A DNA stretch of 64,000 nt from Marthasterias glacialis (taxonomy: Eukaryota; Echinodermata; Asteroidea; Forcipulatida; Asteriidae): assembly GCA_911728455.2 (NCBI GenBank), contig OU452219.1:9422320-9486319 (forward strand), in the 5' to 3' direction. The notes under the pieces are model-generated. The model saw only the letters and a list, made by a program, of their open reading frames with translations. It did no database searches and was not told where the DNA came from. This document shows, one piece after another, positions 1 to 13,619 of the stretch. Both the position numbers and the translations under genes were made by a program. Position 1 is the stretch's first letter, and every line of letters starts with the position of its first letter.

Positions 1-2884
1 TGGAAAGATATTTGAAAAGTAGAATATAATGATTCACATCAATACTCCTTGAACTGTGTTTTGTTTAATTTCGTGACAGATCACGGTCTGCCATTTTGTA
101 GAACCAAATGATTGACTCCACCTGAATTGGTGGACCGTATACGTTTCTATATAGAGTGTGGTTCCGCTGCTTGTTTTTCCAAAGGCAAATGTATGTTTTT
201 CTGTAACCACCGTGTACCAGCCGGGGGCGGGGGTTGGGGTTGGCAGGGGGAGAGTGCTTCCACTCCCAAATTTCGGGCAACACAATGGGGCAAATCAACC
301 CCTCTGCCTCCCTTAACCAAAGAGTCCCCATACGCCTCTGTGAACACCTCTTGAAAAGGATAAAGAGCAATTTCAAAAACAGCAACATTTTCAGAGATTT
401 GAACGTAAGTGCCCCCTTTAAATGCTCCTTTAAATGCTCAAACACATCGGTGCACCTGTATCATCACAAAATGTCACTTTATGACCCGTATAAAAAAAAC
501 CAGCTCCCTGAACAAGTTCTTTATGGAAATCTTTCTCAATCCTCCCAAATCACCCAGTGTGATCACCCAGTGTGATTTTATATCCATTGTGCTTCACTTT
601 AATACATAGGCCTTAATACGTATCCACAAATACCATCAGTGGAACACTGTAAAGATACCGTTGTATTAATTTTGTGCGGCCAACTGCAACGCTAATCCTT
701 GTTGTTGAATGTAAAAAAAAAAAAAAAGGAACGCAACCTTCGTCAATCCTCCAAAATCCTACGTGCATCTCCTACAGCCATGCTTCCTCAGTCCTGCATA
801 ATCATCCACACTTTGTTATGCGTTTGCTCTCAATCCTACATAATCATCCAGTGATAAAGTTTCTTTCAAACCTGCCACAATCCTCCAAATCCTTCGGTTG
901 ATTTTGGAGGACCGGGGAGGGGGGAGGGTTTTTAAGACTGAACAAAAATGTGGTATAAACTCTTATAGAACCGGTACTGAGGCTCTACGCAATACAATAA
1001 AACAAAAACCAAAATATATCTTTGGGAAATAAATCATCAACTAGACATTACACAGGCTTATGAAAGTAGGCCTATATGAATTATTACTTCATTGTAGCCT
1101 GTGTTATTAACTAAAGAAGAAAACAACGAGAGAAAAAACACTGAAATACATTCCGAAGCATGAACCTAAACGCTTCAATTTAGCACATGGATATGGATAT
1201 GTTTAAGTGATAATTTTGTATCCCTAAATATATTGTATATTTGTGTGACACTTTTATTCCATTCGTTGAAAAATGCTATAATCGTTGTTAACCAAAATAT
1301 ACCTTGCAATCTGGTGTAGATAGACACTCACATTGAACATAGAAAACAATGTCTAAATAACAACAACTTAGCCTAAGGGTTAATACATAAACAGCACAAC
1401 GATCACGATGAATTGTACGCAGTACACATCATTACAATTACACTAATCCGTTTCCATGGCGATGTAAGCCTGCGCGCGCAAGGTGTGTCGTGCCAACAAA
1501 AAGTCAAGTCGTTTCTGCCTCGTCTCGGGCCCCTATTCAGAGCTCAGCCCACGCATCGCGCTCCAACCGCTGTATTTGCTTAATTCCTCTTGTGTAAACT
1601 CCACATAGGTTTGTCAAACAGCAGAGTAATTAAAGAAATCTAATAGTAAGAAATCAACGCTGGCTTGGCGATGCAACGCATGTACGCGCCCGAGAAGCAT
1701 TACGGGTTGGATTGAAATGAAAGATTGCCAACTTAACACGTTGAATGATCTCTACATGTGTTGCATGAATAAACCCATAGGCCCCGTGCTCGCTAACAGT
1801 GAACTAATAAACATCCATCCCTTCATGTCGTGCTTCCATCCAACCCTTCCCCCCGCCCCTTAAGGGACAAGTCTAATTTCAGCAAGTCCTACGTCTTTAA
1901 AGCCACACTGCGGTTTTTTTCCCTGTGGTTTTAACTGAAAGGTAAATTCACAATCTTTTTGTCTGAGAGCTTACTTGGGTTTGTAAGGAGATAAGGATCT
2001 GCATTGTTGCTCTATTATAAGTGCCCCTTTTCCAGTATCAAGTCCACATCCTTTAATGAAAAGAAATGTCCATTGTTTTATATGGGGAAATATATTAACC
2101 TTTGGTTGGGAAATTATGCAAGAATTAAGGAACTGTATTAATAACCGTCTTTAAATTTATAAAAAAAGAAAGAGGTTTATCTTCTTTTGTATCCATGATG
2201 GTAAATCAGACTTCCAATTACTGGGTAATAGGGGGGAGGCTTTCATTCGAGTATTAATTATGAACAATTAAATCATCGTGAAGGTAACCCGTGGAAATGT
2301 CAATAGATAAGGTGTCCGTGACGTTTTCACCACAGTATAAAGGAATATGTTTTGGGGGTTTGTGTTTTGGCTCGTTTGTCTTGCCTTGAATTGCCATAAG
2401 GCAACAACTATAAGGTCAAAATATTCACACAATTTTACTTGAAGACTAGGCCTACCATTTTTTTTTTATCAGACAATGTGTTTTTTGTGACGACGCCGTG
2501 GAAGGGTAATGCATTTTGATATACAATGCAAGCTGTAACGTATGTTTTCATTTTTCGTTTTCAGACGCGAAACCAACAACGCACGGTAAAGAACATCGGT
2601 TATAAACACTGGACAAACATTAGGCACATTCATTGCGATGTTCCCGATGCTATTGATTGTGAATTCATGGTAACAAGATGTTTATAAGACGACAGCGGTA
2701 ATTCCACTACCCTGTCCCATTACATGTCCCTGGTAATGTGAACATTTTTTCAGCTCATACTGCAAATTCCACCAAATTTTCATTTCATTTTCATTTTTCA
2801 TTTATTTATTACTCATCATGATATAAAAAAACCCATGAAATTCCATGTCCCTTGTCATAATTGTGTACACTATTCTTCGCATAC

Positions 2885-3240
2885 CCGCAAGAAATGTTTA
2901 CTTTATTATTTAGTTAATATTGTTTGTAATCTATTATCAATGTTTACGTTTTTTATGCCCGTTAATGTGTGTTTATTTGTTAGTTATTTTTACCTTATTA
3001 TTTTTCATCGTGATATAAAAACTTGACATTCCATATCACGTGTCGTAAAAACAATGAAAAGTACAGCATTCGGATCATAACTCCGCCCCCCAAAAAAAAA
3101 AAAAAATAAATAAATAAAAAATAAAAAAATTGTATGTTTTTATTATTTAGTTAATATTTATAGTCTGTCATAAATGTTTCCTTGTTTTATGCCAGTTCGT
3201 ACTTATTTGTTGTTATCTATATCGATACCATTGTTTTTGA
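2885..3240 (+). repeat. Diverged tandem duplication (about 240-bp period)
   Basis: tgtttactttattatttagt taatatt ... tcaatgtttacgttttttat gcc at 2893-2960 recurs as tgtatgtttttattatttag ttaatatt ... ataaatgtttccttgtttta tgcc at 3131-3195. Both are preceded by cat(g)atataaaaac-type segments. Confidence 0.65.
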
Positions 3241-4524
3241 GAATATTCTGATTCAAAATATCATTCTAGGAAATGGTCGGAGTACTCGCAGACTGAGGGT
3301 ACAAAAATAGAAACTAACTGTTCAAGATTCACCTAACGGGTTACACGTTTCCGGGTAAAATTGTTAAATACATTTAATCATGTCTATCTAAGCAGCAAGA
3401 GGGGTGTTACATTTGCTTCGATCACTCGCGTAAGTGACCGTATTGGCTTTAAGAAATAATATAAAAACGAGAGAAAAATTGTTATAGCTTGAGCCGGACT
3501 GTTTTACTAATTATTCACCTGCGTCATTATCGGTATAATTGTGACAGCAAAAAATACAAAATGGAAATATGATGGTGGTTGTGCGTAGCCAAGTGTGACC
3601 TTTTTTTTTTTTTGCTGATTGGGACGATCGACTCAGTCAAATAGAATTGCAGATGATGGTTTTTTTTTTCGGCATCCACATAATTTTATCTCTTAAAATG
3701 TCAACAGGAACGGTGTCGGGGAGGCCTGAGTTGGCACCGTCAAACATTTCATGCATGTACTGTATTTGGTGTTTTGATAGGGTTGTGTTTTGGCATTGTA
3801 TCTATGACCAACCACCGCGTGATATTGTTGATCTAAGCTTCACTCGTAACCGAGCCGAGAATTTATTTGTCTTTATATGCTGTAGGGAGACTGTTGTCTT
3901 CCTCAAAGTGTACAGTAAATAAACACGTATACGGGCATACCCTGTAAAAACAAGAAGAACAACACAATTATAACGTAAGTTCTGATATATATTACGTAAG
4001 AGGTGATATATCTGACAGCTTGGATCAAAATTAGTTAGCGTTATATTTACAGGTACTATTTTTTCATATAAATATAGGCCTATTCGGGAAACAACCGTTA
4101 ACAATACACCACCATACGCCAATACAACTGGTATTTTCGTGAGGAAAGCACATTATGATGTAGAATAGAAAAAAACTTGATTAAGGAGGGACGACAGTTC
4201 GACAAAATATTCTCAACATTGTAATTAATTCAAAAAGGACGTTCCATTATATTCACCAATATGGAAACTACGCTGTTTTATTACGACCGTACATTATTAG
4301 CATAATTAATTTAAAGTGACAGCTGAGCATTAGCAACAATGTTACTTGAAAATTATCAGAATACCTTAAAAATAATAATAATAATAATAAAATAAAACCC
4401 AATTTACCATCTTTTTAAACTCCCGTCCCTCGTCCGAGTAACCAAATAAGGCAAAATCATATTGTCGTTGAAAGATGGAAAGTGAATGTAAACGTTTATG
4501 GCCAATGCCGTTTTCTTTACATTC

Positions 4525-4610
<86 letters not shown>
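4525..4610. repeat. (GTT)n microsatellite, about 28 copies
   Basis: An uninterrupted GTT run is followed directly by a G/C-homopolymer segment at 4616-4660. Open frames through it are artefacts. Confidence 0.98.
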
Positions 4611-5418
4611 GTGCATGGGGGGGCGTGAGGGGCCCCCCCCCCCCTCACCCCACCCCAGTTACGCCATTGCGGATTATGTTCATTTATAAGTAGATTATAT
4701 AATAAAATCACAAGGATAAAATCACAAGAAAATGGAAAAGATCACATGTATACTGGCCGAAACATTGCTTTTAGCTATACAGGAGACGCAGACAATAAGA
4801 ATTTTTAAAGGAAATGCTTGAAAATAGAATTGTCTTCACATTCGTGTTTTATGGATTAGTTTGTAACAGCCGTCAAGCGGAATCTAAAATGTTGATTCAC
4901 TGTGTATACACTGTGGGTGATTATTTTAAAGTGAGGGCATCAAATCAACATTTCCCATCGGACCAATTTAGGGTGAAGATTTATTGGACTCGGAAACTGT
5001 ATCTGTTGAGGCGAAAGGGTTTCTTGTTCCTGTCGTTTTAAGATGACATTATCTATGAAGACATTTCTTGGGATGATATATGTTTTGCTTCGCGGAAGTA
5101 AAACAATCTAAATTCAACGATAGGACGTGTATTCACGACGCCAAAACGCTTTGCCTGTCATTGAAAGAAAACCACAAGCTATGTGTGTTTGCTGTGTTTA
5201 ATTGTTTAATGTCACTTGCTCATAAAAAAAGATGTGAGCTGCGTCTCATCTTCTCCGTGATAACAGCATTTTGAGCACAACTAATTCTCAAGACGATAGG
5301 CAATACTTATCACTTTCATTATTGAGCATAATATTAAAAATAGTCATTTTGCTGGTATATAATCGCTGCGTTTGTATAAAACTTGAGTACGGTATGTTAG
5401 ACAGAAATGAGTCATCCA

Positions 5419-5553
5419 ATAAACAAACAAACAAATAAACAAAAAAATAAACAAACAAATAAACAAACAAACAAAACAAACAAACAACCCAACAAACAAA
5501 CAAACAAACAAACAAACAAACAAACAAACAAACAAACAAACAAACAACAACAA
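5419..5553. repeat. (CAAA)n microsatellite
   Basis: About 33 four-base units with a few CAAT or one-base interruptions in the left half and a perfect right half. Confidence 0.97.
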
Positions 5554-5707
5554 CCACAGTGTAAAAGTCCATTACAAATTTGTTTATAAAACTTTGTGTT
5601 GGAGACTACCCCGCAGCTGAGAGCCAATTAACTTTCGCAAAACAGTGAAGCCAATTGAGGATGGAAGAAAAGATCAAAGTTTGGAAACTCTCCCGATGTT
5701 CCATTTG

Positions 5708-5710
5708 TCA

Positions 5711-5743
<33 letters not shown>

Positions 5744-5750
5744 ATTGACA
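5708..5750. repeat. (ATT)n microsatellite inside short inverted flanks
   Basis: About ten ATT units bounded by tgtcaatt on the left and aattgaca on the right. Confidence 0.9.
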
Positions 5751-7216
5751 CGCAACCTGACATTGTCATTCTTTCTACCCACCTTGCAGGTACGCGTAAA
5801 ATGAACCCTAGCTTCCATGGTAATTGCCATTTTACACGCTGCTTTGTACGTGCGTCATAGCTTATGTTTTTAATTATCTCTTGAAATGTTAATACAATTT
5901 GACCAATTAAAAAGAAAAACCATACAAAGTGTTTCTTCTTCTCGGTGATATTGACTAGATCATCCGATTAGCATTTTTACACGCACTGTCCCCCCATTCA
6001 ACAGTTTGGACGAATTCGATAATATTATAAATTATGCAAATGCGAGGGGCCCATGTAAATGATAATGACTTTAAACAATGACCTAGCTAAGGCAGGCTGT
6101 CAAGCGTGGGAGATATTTTTTGCAGTCAATTAATGCATCAAAACAGGAGATTGTAAAATAATTTGCTCTGGTAAAACCGTTGCGAAGGCATCATTTGGTG
6201 GCATTGTAGTGTAGGCGAAATGAAAGTGACGCGTTGGCTGCAAAGTTGATAACTAAACCATTAACTATGGTACATAATGAATCCAAATCCGTAAAAAAAA
6301 AACTATTCGTTTTTATTATTCTAATAAAGAAACTTATTGGACATGAATTTGACGTTTTTTCGTCGAATAATGTCATCTGTTATGGTAGCGCCATAACATT
6401 TTCCCAAAGGCCCCAACGTTCGGTCACCCTCCAGTACAATTATCTTTGTCGACATACAAAATGGAGTCGATCGGAGATTTACTATGGGTTGTAATAAATC
6501 AGTGAAGCTGATATTACAACAACAAAAAATGTTAAGTTTTATATCAGCCCAGATTTACAAGAAAAACATCAAAATTAGTGGCAATGCACCTCGAGTATAG
6601 CGCAAGACTTGAAAGTCGCATATTGTTACTTTATCATTTTAACATCGTTTAACAAACAATGTCACGGTGCACCTCAGAAGCGATTCAAGAATCGAAAAAT
6701 GAATTAGTCTTAATGAATGCTGGACATTTTTTCATTTTGTCAGCCGTGAAAGGCACGGAGCGGGTCGAATGTTGGAAGCAAACAATTGGCCATGCTTCGG
6801 AGACGGGGGGAGGGGGGAGGGGGTTAATACAGAAGTACATTCGTTTCAAGAATGGTACAACGGTGTTCTTGTCACGTTTAATGCAGCATATTCAGTTAGA
6901 AGAATTATGATAATGATGACAGCCTCTTTTAGCGATTGTTCACGGAAAAAGACAAAGTAGGATAATTTAAGGTTTTATGGAAAGGAAAGTAAAAAAAAAA
7001 CCGTGAAGTGTGAATGGGAGATTGTTTTAAATATTGGTAAAATGTATTTCTTGTTTGCAAGTTTGCTATTTGGATTTTTTTCTTCTTCTCTGTCTGGTGA
7101 TAGTATTTGATGACCTTGTGGTTGAACTATGTGCCATTGGCAAGAATCGAACATGATTATATTACTCGCGTAGATGTTTGTGCTTAATGCGATGCAACTT
7201 CGATGTTGGTTAGTGG

Positions 7217-7273
7217 GCCAAAACAGGGTGGTTTGAATGCAGATTAGTCTGTATTCAAACCACCATACTGGCC
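7217..7273. repeat. Hairpin, 57 bp
   Basis: ggccaaaacagggtggtttg aatgcaga, a short loop, then tctgtattcaaaccaccata ctggcc: a nearly perfect inverted repeat with arms of about 26 bp. Confidence 0.8.
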
Positions 7274-7495
7274 GAGAAGAAGACCAAGTAGGTTCGAAAA
7301 TTCGGCCTTCGTTTAATTTTCGGTGAGCACCACTTCAACTTTTCATTTTGATTCTACTCAATTTCTCAGTGTTACGCAGAGTTTCATATCTAATCTAGGC
7401 CAAAATAGTAATTATGTATTTCAGGCCGCTTTCCTGGATGAATGTTAAGGAAGATTCACTCACTGTTTCTATTATTTTCGTCGAGGTTTACTTAC

Positions 7496-7829
7496 CAATT
7501 GTGGAAACGACGGTGCATACAAAATAGAAGGCTCCAGGAAAGTCCCACCGCGGTCTCTTCGTTTCCAAAAAACCCTTTTTATCTGCTTCGGCGAAAACAT
7601 GGAGGATGGCTTTAAATTCTGTCATGTTTATTGACTCGTTGTATTTGTCAGTGAATGCTTTCATTGTCGTTTTGTATATGTTGCGATCTTCGACTTCACG
7701 TTCAGATTCTATTACAGAAAATATCTGTGCTCCAACCAGGATGTAGATGAGCAAGGATAAGATGAGGAGGACGAAACGAGCATTGTCCTCCTTGAGGTGT
7801 ACAGCTGAGCAACATTTTCCCCGCGCCAT
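7496..7829 (-). CDS. THIK-type two-pore-domain K+ channel (KCNK12/13-like), first coding exon
   Basis: This exon encodes the N-terminal 111 residues of a K2P potassium channel, a plasma-membrane leak channel subunit that works as a dimer. In order it shows a short cytoplasmic N-terminus with HLKEDNARF (THIK proteins have HLNEDNARF), TM1 at about residues 19-41, an extracellular cap region with two N-glycosylation sequons (N64 NES, N68 NMT), the motif RPRWDFPGAFYF before the pore helix, and filter start TVVSTIG. The exon ends ATTG|GTAAGT, splitting the first Gly of the GFG/GYG filter, the place where vertebrate K2P genes carry an intron. I chose the ATG at 7829 because MARGKCC aligns with THIK N-termini. 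An in-frame ATG at 7874, directly after a stop, would add 15 residues. TM2-TM4 and the second pore are not visible. Cys105 stands where vertebrate THIKs have Gly. Family assignment is firm; ortholog-level naming is not. Confidence 0.9.
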
Positions 7830-9900
7830 ACCTGCTAGCAAATTCTTGCCACGCTCGATATTTGGATTCAGCATTCAATATAACAGTAGGATTTTCTAAT
7901 TTGTTGTTGTCAACTTATTGTAACACACAGTGGTTAAATCCGGTCGAATAATTCACCGTGGACTCTTCTTGCAGGTACGGTAAGGCCTTGGTTTGTAAGG
8001 AACGCCAGGCACCCCTTTTTTCGTGCGAGATGTCATTTTCGTTATCCCCAGACGCACACCTCGACGGGTCTGGTCGCATCTCAGGCCTGGCGAGCCCTTT
8101 GCGACAAGTTGTGAAGCTGCCAATCCACTGCCAGCATAAAATAACACAGCTCAGTCATAATGTCGAAGCAAACAAGAGATGCTGCTCAAAGTAGTAAAAT
8201 CGCTAACTTCAGAACCCAGTGACTCGTTTGCCGGTTGGCGTTTGGCTGTTTTATTAGTATTATTCTTTTTTTCAAAGATGGCGTCGGCGAGGCCGAAACA
8301 GCATTCGGAGTTAACCGTCGTTATCATGCACTAATTGACCATCAAAAAGGATAGCTATCTCCGGGCTTGAAGCAAAAAAAAAGAAATCGTCCCCAGAAGC
8401 CACCAGCACTGCATCTACCCTATGACGACATTGTCTTTAGATCCCGATTTCTGATAATGTACGAGAATCGCCTTAACCATTCCAGCAAGCGTTACTGTTT
8501 CATCGAAAGCGTCTTTCAGCACAGTTTCTCTTCTTTGACTTGGTTACTAGGATGTAATGTTTTTGTTTCTGTGTGTGTGCATATACTTCGTGAGCAATAG
8601 CCTGCGCTGCCGAGTCGTAACTGCAAATGACAATTATCCTGCTCCCGCTCCAGGTTGATCAGCATATTACCATGGTTTCCCAGCACAATCGCTCCTCGCA
8701 CCCTTGAGAGTTGTATGCAGCTTTTTAGCATGATAATTCGCGGCGGCAACAGCGGGTAACTAAGGGAAAAAGCAAGAGATGCGAAGGGACATGGAGACGG
8801 GTTATGAATAAGTGAGTGATTGCTGAACAGAGCCAAGTGACTTCCATTAATACAAGAAGGCAAGGAGATGAAGGCTCGCGTCGACCGCGCAATAATTGTG
8901 ACAATAATGTACCTGTCTGATATTGTCCACAGTCATCAATGTACGTAGTGAGGCTCGCCGATGGTAAACATCAACACGTCAAGTGGACCATAAGAAAATA
9001 ACACATCTTACTTCCAGCTCCGTGCAATCGGTAGCTCAACAGGTTGTCATGTTTCTGCCAATAGTCATGGGAACAAAACGATCTGTCCCATCCAACCAAC
9101 CTAGACAGCACCGTGGAATTATTGGATCCGGTTGGTGGGAAAAAACGCAGCTGTGTTTGCCAGTCGCAGATTTCCCTGCAGGTGCAAAATCGTCCACGGT
9201 CACGTGACCACCCCTCCAGCAAGAAATATCCCGTTGTTGGCGATCGATGCGAACCCGGTTGCCTTCTGTTCACACAATCATTATTTTGTAGCAGTTTGCT
9301 ATAAAACTTTAATTAGCTAACTGCGTGATGAAGCAAACAGACTTCAGAGCTACACGTTATAAACGAGTATTGCGTTTGATACATTTTTCAAAGGCCTCGT
9401 CTGGTAACCATACAGCTGTGTACACATTAAGAGTCAATGAATTTCTGGTTTATTGACACTTTCGAAGCATTTGACATTAGAACTAAATTCCAATGCAGCG
9501 AGGTTGGGACCACGACTTATATACTTTAACAGAGTACATTCTAGGTTCCAAATCTATGATCTTACCTGACCGAATCATTCTCAGAAAATACTAATTGCCC
9601 AAAAGCTGCCATGTTTTATAAAGCTGGGTTGAAATTCGATCAGATTTTAATTGCATATGCGGAAAATATATTGGAAAAAATAAAAAGTTATACTGGCGTT
9701 CCCCCCACCCCACCCCACCCCGAAAACTTGAGCGCACCCTCTCTTTTTTGTTTAAGTGTCATGGCTTATTGTTTTGTATGTTGTGTTTCTTGTGCATAAA
9801 AACTCCCTTCTTAATAATACAATTTTTCATAATTAATAACGAAAATACATCATTGGTCGGAGAAAATAAATTTACAACCTCGGGTTTTTATAAAGACACA

Positions 9901-10060
9901 CAGTGGCGTAACCAGACGAGGAAGGGGGACACACGGAACGCTTCTCCCCACCCCTCCCCCTTCAAAATGAGATCGAAGAAATTGCACAAAGCCCCATCCC
10001 CCAAATTAGATCTTTGCCCCCGCCCCCCAACCCCAACCCCAATGAAGATGTCTGGTTATC
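9901..10060 (+). repeat. CAGTGGCGTAACCAG-type interspersed repeat
   Basis: It begins cagtggcgtaaccagacgag and continues into C-rich homopolymers (ccccgccccccaaccccaac). Relatives are at 38262-38450 (cagtggcgtaagcagac) and, inverted, at 4610-4675 (agttacgccattgcgg). Confidence 0.65.
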
Positions 10061-10565
10061 CCACCGAAGACACACCTTGCAACCAAACTGTGAAAACTAT
10101 GTAAAACTCAGTGGTCACGTTACAGAGAAAACGACGAAAAACGAGAACATGCTTTATCAGGGGCGGTATTTTGTGCATGTTCAAATCGGTCTGATTTCCA
10201 TTGCAACAATCGGAAAGTAAACAATAGTCCAATGCGAGGTCTTCAAATGAAATGTCCTCGACTTTGAGAGTATTTCAGACGGAAACTTTTCTCTTGAAGG
10301 ATTGGTAGACTGGTACGAACTTTATAATCAGTGAGTTTTCTAAATTAAACTAACCTTTTTTTCCAATAATTTGCAATCCTGCACTTATAATAGATGTTAA
10401 TTTCTGCATCAAGAGATAAAGACTCGGGAAAGTACTGAGTATACAGTGATAAACACACATCGGTGTACGCCAGTAAAAAACACAAATATTAATCATGACT
10501 TGGTCTTTCTTCTCTAATAATTACCAATCCTGTCAGTAACGCTCAAAAAAAAAAAAAAAAAATCC

Positions 10566-10697
10566 TGGGGTGGATTTCACCAAACTTGTCCTAACTTAAG
10601 ACCAGTCCTATAAGTTAGGACCTATAAGTTAGGACTAGATACTCATCCTTAAACTCAAGATAAGACTATTCCTAGCGCTTTGTGAAATCCAGCCCTG
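10566..10697. mobile_element. Palindromic MITE (GGATTTCAC...GTGAAATCC)
   Basis: Left end ctggggtggatttcaccaaa and right end gctttgtgaaatccagccct are inverted. The centre carries repeated cctataagttaggac units that are themselves self-complementary. No ORF. Confidence 0.78.
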
Positions 10698-11535
10698 GTT
10701 TATGAAAATGGACATTCAATCAGTATTTGGCCTCAATTCGGTCACGTTGAATTTCATTGGGGAAAAAAATACATGGTTGCACCACGGTAAAGGTTTAGCA
10801 AAACTAAACTACTGAGCTCGCCCTTGGACGGTATCTCGAGCTATGCTATAAAATGTGCTACGCATTACGAGTACAGCCAGTGACCAAATTCATGGAGGTA
10901 CATAGCCGAAGATGCTTCTTTTTTTGTATTCTGCTCTGAGCAAGCAGCGGGGAACACATATATTACACGGCTTATTGGCAGATGAAGACTGTTGTGCTAA
11001 GCATACGTTATCATTTCATGTACTGAGCTAATTTGCTTCCCTTCAGCTTCTCTTTCATTGGACCCGAAGCAAACGTCAACAATGGAATAACAATCCCTCC
11101 TCTTTAAAAAAAAAAAAAAAACCTTTTCCCCCTCACAATATTTTTCTACGATGGCATGGCAAACCTCCCCATATTAATTGACATCATGCAGGATTTCAAA
11201 TTCTTTTTTTCCTTCTTCTTCATGTATGCTATTTAGCTTTGTGAATGTCCCCCTGCTATAATTCATGCTATGCAAACAATTTTACGGTACTATTCCTAAA
11301 CGGGCATCAGTTTCGCATTACAAGAGAAATCGAGCATAAAGCATATCTTCTTTCTATCACAAAAGGTTACCAGCCAATTTGCCACGATGTATACGATGCG
11401 TGGGCCTCGTTCTCATCCACGTAAAATAATACAGGCCAACATATATTCATATATATTCATATAACTTTTTTTTTTATAAAAGCTGCTGTATAAAACTGCA
11501 TTGATGATCACATTATGGCATGGTAATTCTTCTAT

Positions 11536-11536
11536 C

Positions 11537-11611
<75 letters not shown>

Positions 11612-11614
11612 TTA
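11536..11614. repeat. (TTTA)n microsatellite, about 19 copies
   Basis: An uninterrupted TTTA run. Confidence 0.97.
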
Positions 11615-13129
11615 TTTTAGTTAGCATGTAATACGCATCTAAAGACCACTTAATCTCCACATTAATTGGTAGCATTAATCTTGAATGTTGCTTTGGGATT
11701 TTCCCCCCAATTTCATTGTTCAATGGAATTATTTAAAGACTTCAAGCCGGTTTTTTTTTCTTCCCTGTGTATATTTAAGCAGGAATTATTTGCTTACGAC
11801 ACCCCTGCATAGCAGAGGGACGTAAGTAGTGGCATGGAATTGTGTCCTGCTGTACCGAAAAAACGGCGAACCAAGAACGCGTGTCTGGAGACCCCGACCA
11901 GAAACATGTTCGAGCTTTGGTCCAAAGTGAAGCACGTTTTTATTATTATTTTTTTTTGCGATTTCGGTTGCGCTACGGTGACGTTGCTGTTTCACCCCCA
12001 TACCGACAACTTTGTCCAAGGCTTGGTTTAAAGATGGCAGATTTCACAAACTAACAAAAACGCTGAAGTTTTACCAATCCAATAGTGTCAGTATCCTTAT
12101 AAAAACTAAATTCCATTTCGTGAAAATAAAACAAAGGCCGTATCGGTACGTTTTGAGAATATGAATTTTCACGTGCTGCTCTTAAAAAGTGTTTCGGTCA
12201 GTGAGTTTTACGTCAGAAACTTGCTTCTGGCCAGGGTCTTCAAAACACGACCTAGTTATAAGACTAAATAATAGCTAATGTTTTATGTAGGCTTATTATG
12301 GCGCGCAGGCTTTCAATAAAGCTTTATTTCAAATTGTATAACCCTTCACGTGGTTCATGGAGCTGGTACACACGCACGCATGCCCGTGATTAGTCTATAG
12401 GAACATGCAGTTTACCAGCGAGCCATACCATGACACTTTCAACGTGGCGGAGCATACAACATTGTCTTGTCGTCTTGTCGATCTGGTATTTTGTCAAAAA
12501 TCGGTAGAAGAACTAGGTACTCGATGCAAAAATATCGCCACTGATTTTCAGAATGGGTTGGTTGAGGTGTAAACTTAAATTTGTATCAAGGAAAACTGAA
12601 TTAGTTGAGTTGTCCGCTGACCTTTCATGAAACGATTTACACTTCTGTACCCAATTTTACCATTGTCTTATAAAGGAGTTAAAAGCATTTCTCAATGGTT
12701 TATGTTTGTGGGGTAAGAATGGAGCACACATCTGACAAACTGCTTTGTATCATCCTTGTTTTCACAACAAAATTGCTCGTTACTTATGTACAGTTGCCAG
12801 CTGCCAGATGAAAATATATGTGCGAGTTGTAAAATGTGTAATTTGTGTGAATAACTGGTGATGCTCACTTGATGTGTCTCAGGGAATTACATCCTCTCAC
12901 ACGAAGAATGTTCTACTTAAAGTTGCTTGAAAAAAGTGGAAGATTCGGACTCTGAGATGACTAGCTTGATGAAAAGTGAAAACGAAAACGTGAAACAGGA
13001 TATCCCCGGGGGAAAAAATTAATGTGAATGGACAAGAAATGCTAGGACAGGAAGTGTGACTTCAAGATCAAGTGGCAAGTTTTTTCCAAGAAAAGATGAG
13101 GACAATGGTAAATATCGAGCACCTTTTAA

Positions 13130-13204
13130 CATACAAGCAAGCAAGCCAGCAAGCAAGCACACAAGCATGCAAGCACGCAAGCACGCACGCAAACAAGCAA
13201 GCAA
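13130..13204. repeat. (CAAG/CACG)n microsatellite
   Basis: Imperfect four-base units aagcaagc and acgcacgc with single substitutions. Confidence 0.9.
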
Positions 13205-13619
13205 ATAAATTAATAGATAAAATAAAAAATGTCAAGCCGAATTGAGCTGCGCCACATGGCTGGACGCAATGAAACTCCGGTCTTGAAATTTACGATGATG
13301 AAGTTAATTGAATCAAGCAATAAAACGGGCGATTTTGCATTCTGGCTGTTGTATTTTCTTCCTCCATACTTCTAAATTTGTTTATAGAAAGCAATAGTCC
13401 AATAATGCAATGCGTGTTGAATGCCTTGCGCTTATGGGCATTCGATGCCAGCAGCTTTGGTGCCAATTGCCGCTATCAAGACTTCAAATACTTTTGGGTT
13501 CAGACGCACTTTTTAAACCTTTGCTTGAATACCTACAATAATATCGGAAAATAATTGTTTTCTTTCCAACTCTGTTTTCATTTATTTTGTTATAATAGGG
13601 CAGGTACGGTTGGTGGTGG

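Larger units (their letters stand above)
1..7495 (-). other. Presumed intron 1 of the THIK-type channel gene (non-coding)
   Basis: No stretch on either strand looks like the second THIK exon (which should begin with the rest of GFGMTTP and encode TM2-TM4), so this whole region is most simply intron running off the left edge. It holds degenerate short repeats around 400-900, a CpG-richer patch at about 1440-1720, a diverged tandem duplication at about 2890-3235, GTT, CAAA and ATT microsatellites between 4370 and 5750, and a hairpin at 7217-7273. The remainder is unremarkable AT-rich sequence. Confidence 0.6.

Noticed and set aside
3802..4122. Candidate second exon of the K2P channel
   Set aside because: The frame lacks GMTTP, a second pore motif and TM2-TM4; it is not related to THIK.
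4404..4711. Poly-Gln, poly-Val, poly-Cys and poly-Asn open frames
   Set aside because: They are translations of the GTT microsatellite in different frames.
5288..5627. Leu/Phe/Val/Cys-rich and Lys/Asn/Gln/Thr-rich frames
   Set aside because: They are produced by the CAAA microsatellite.
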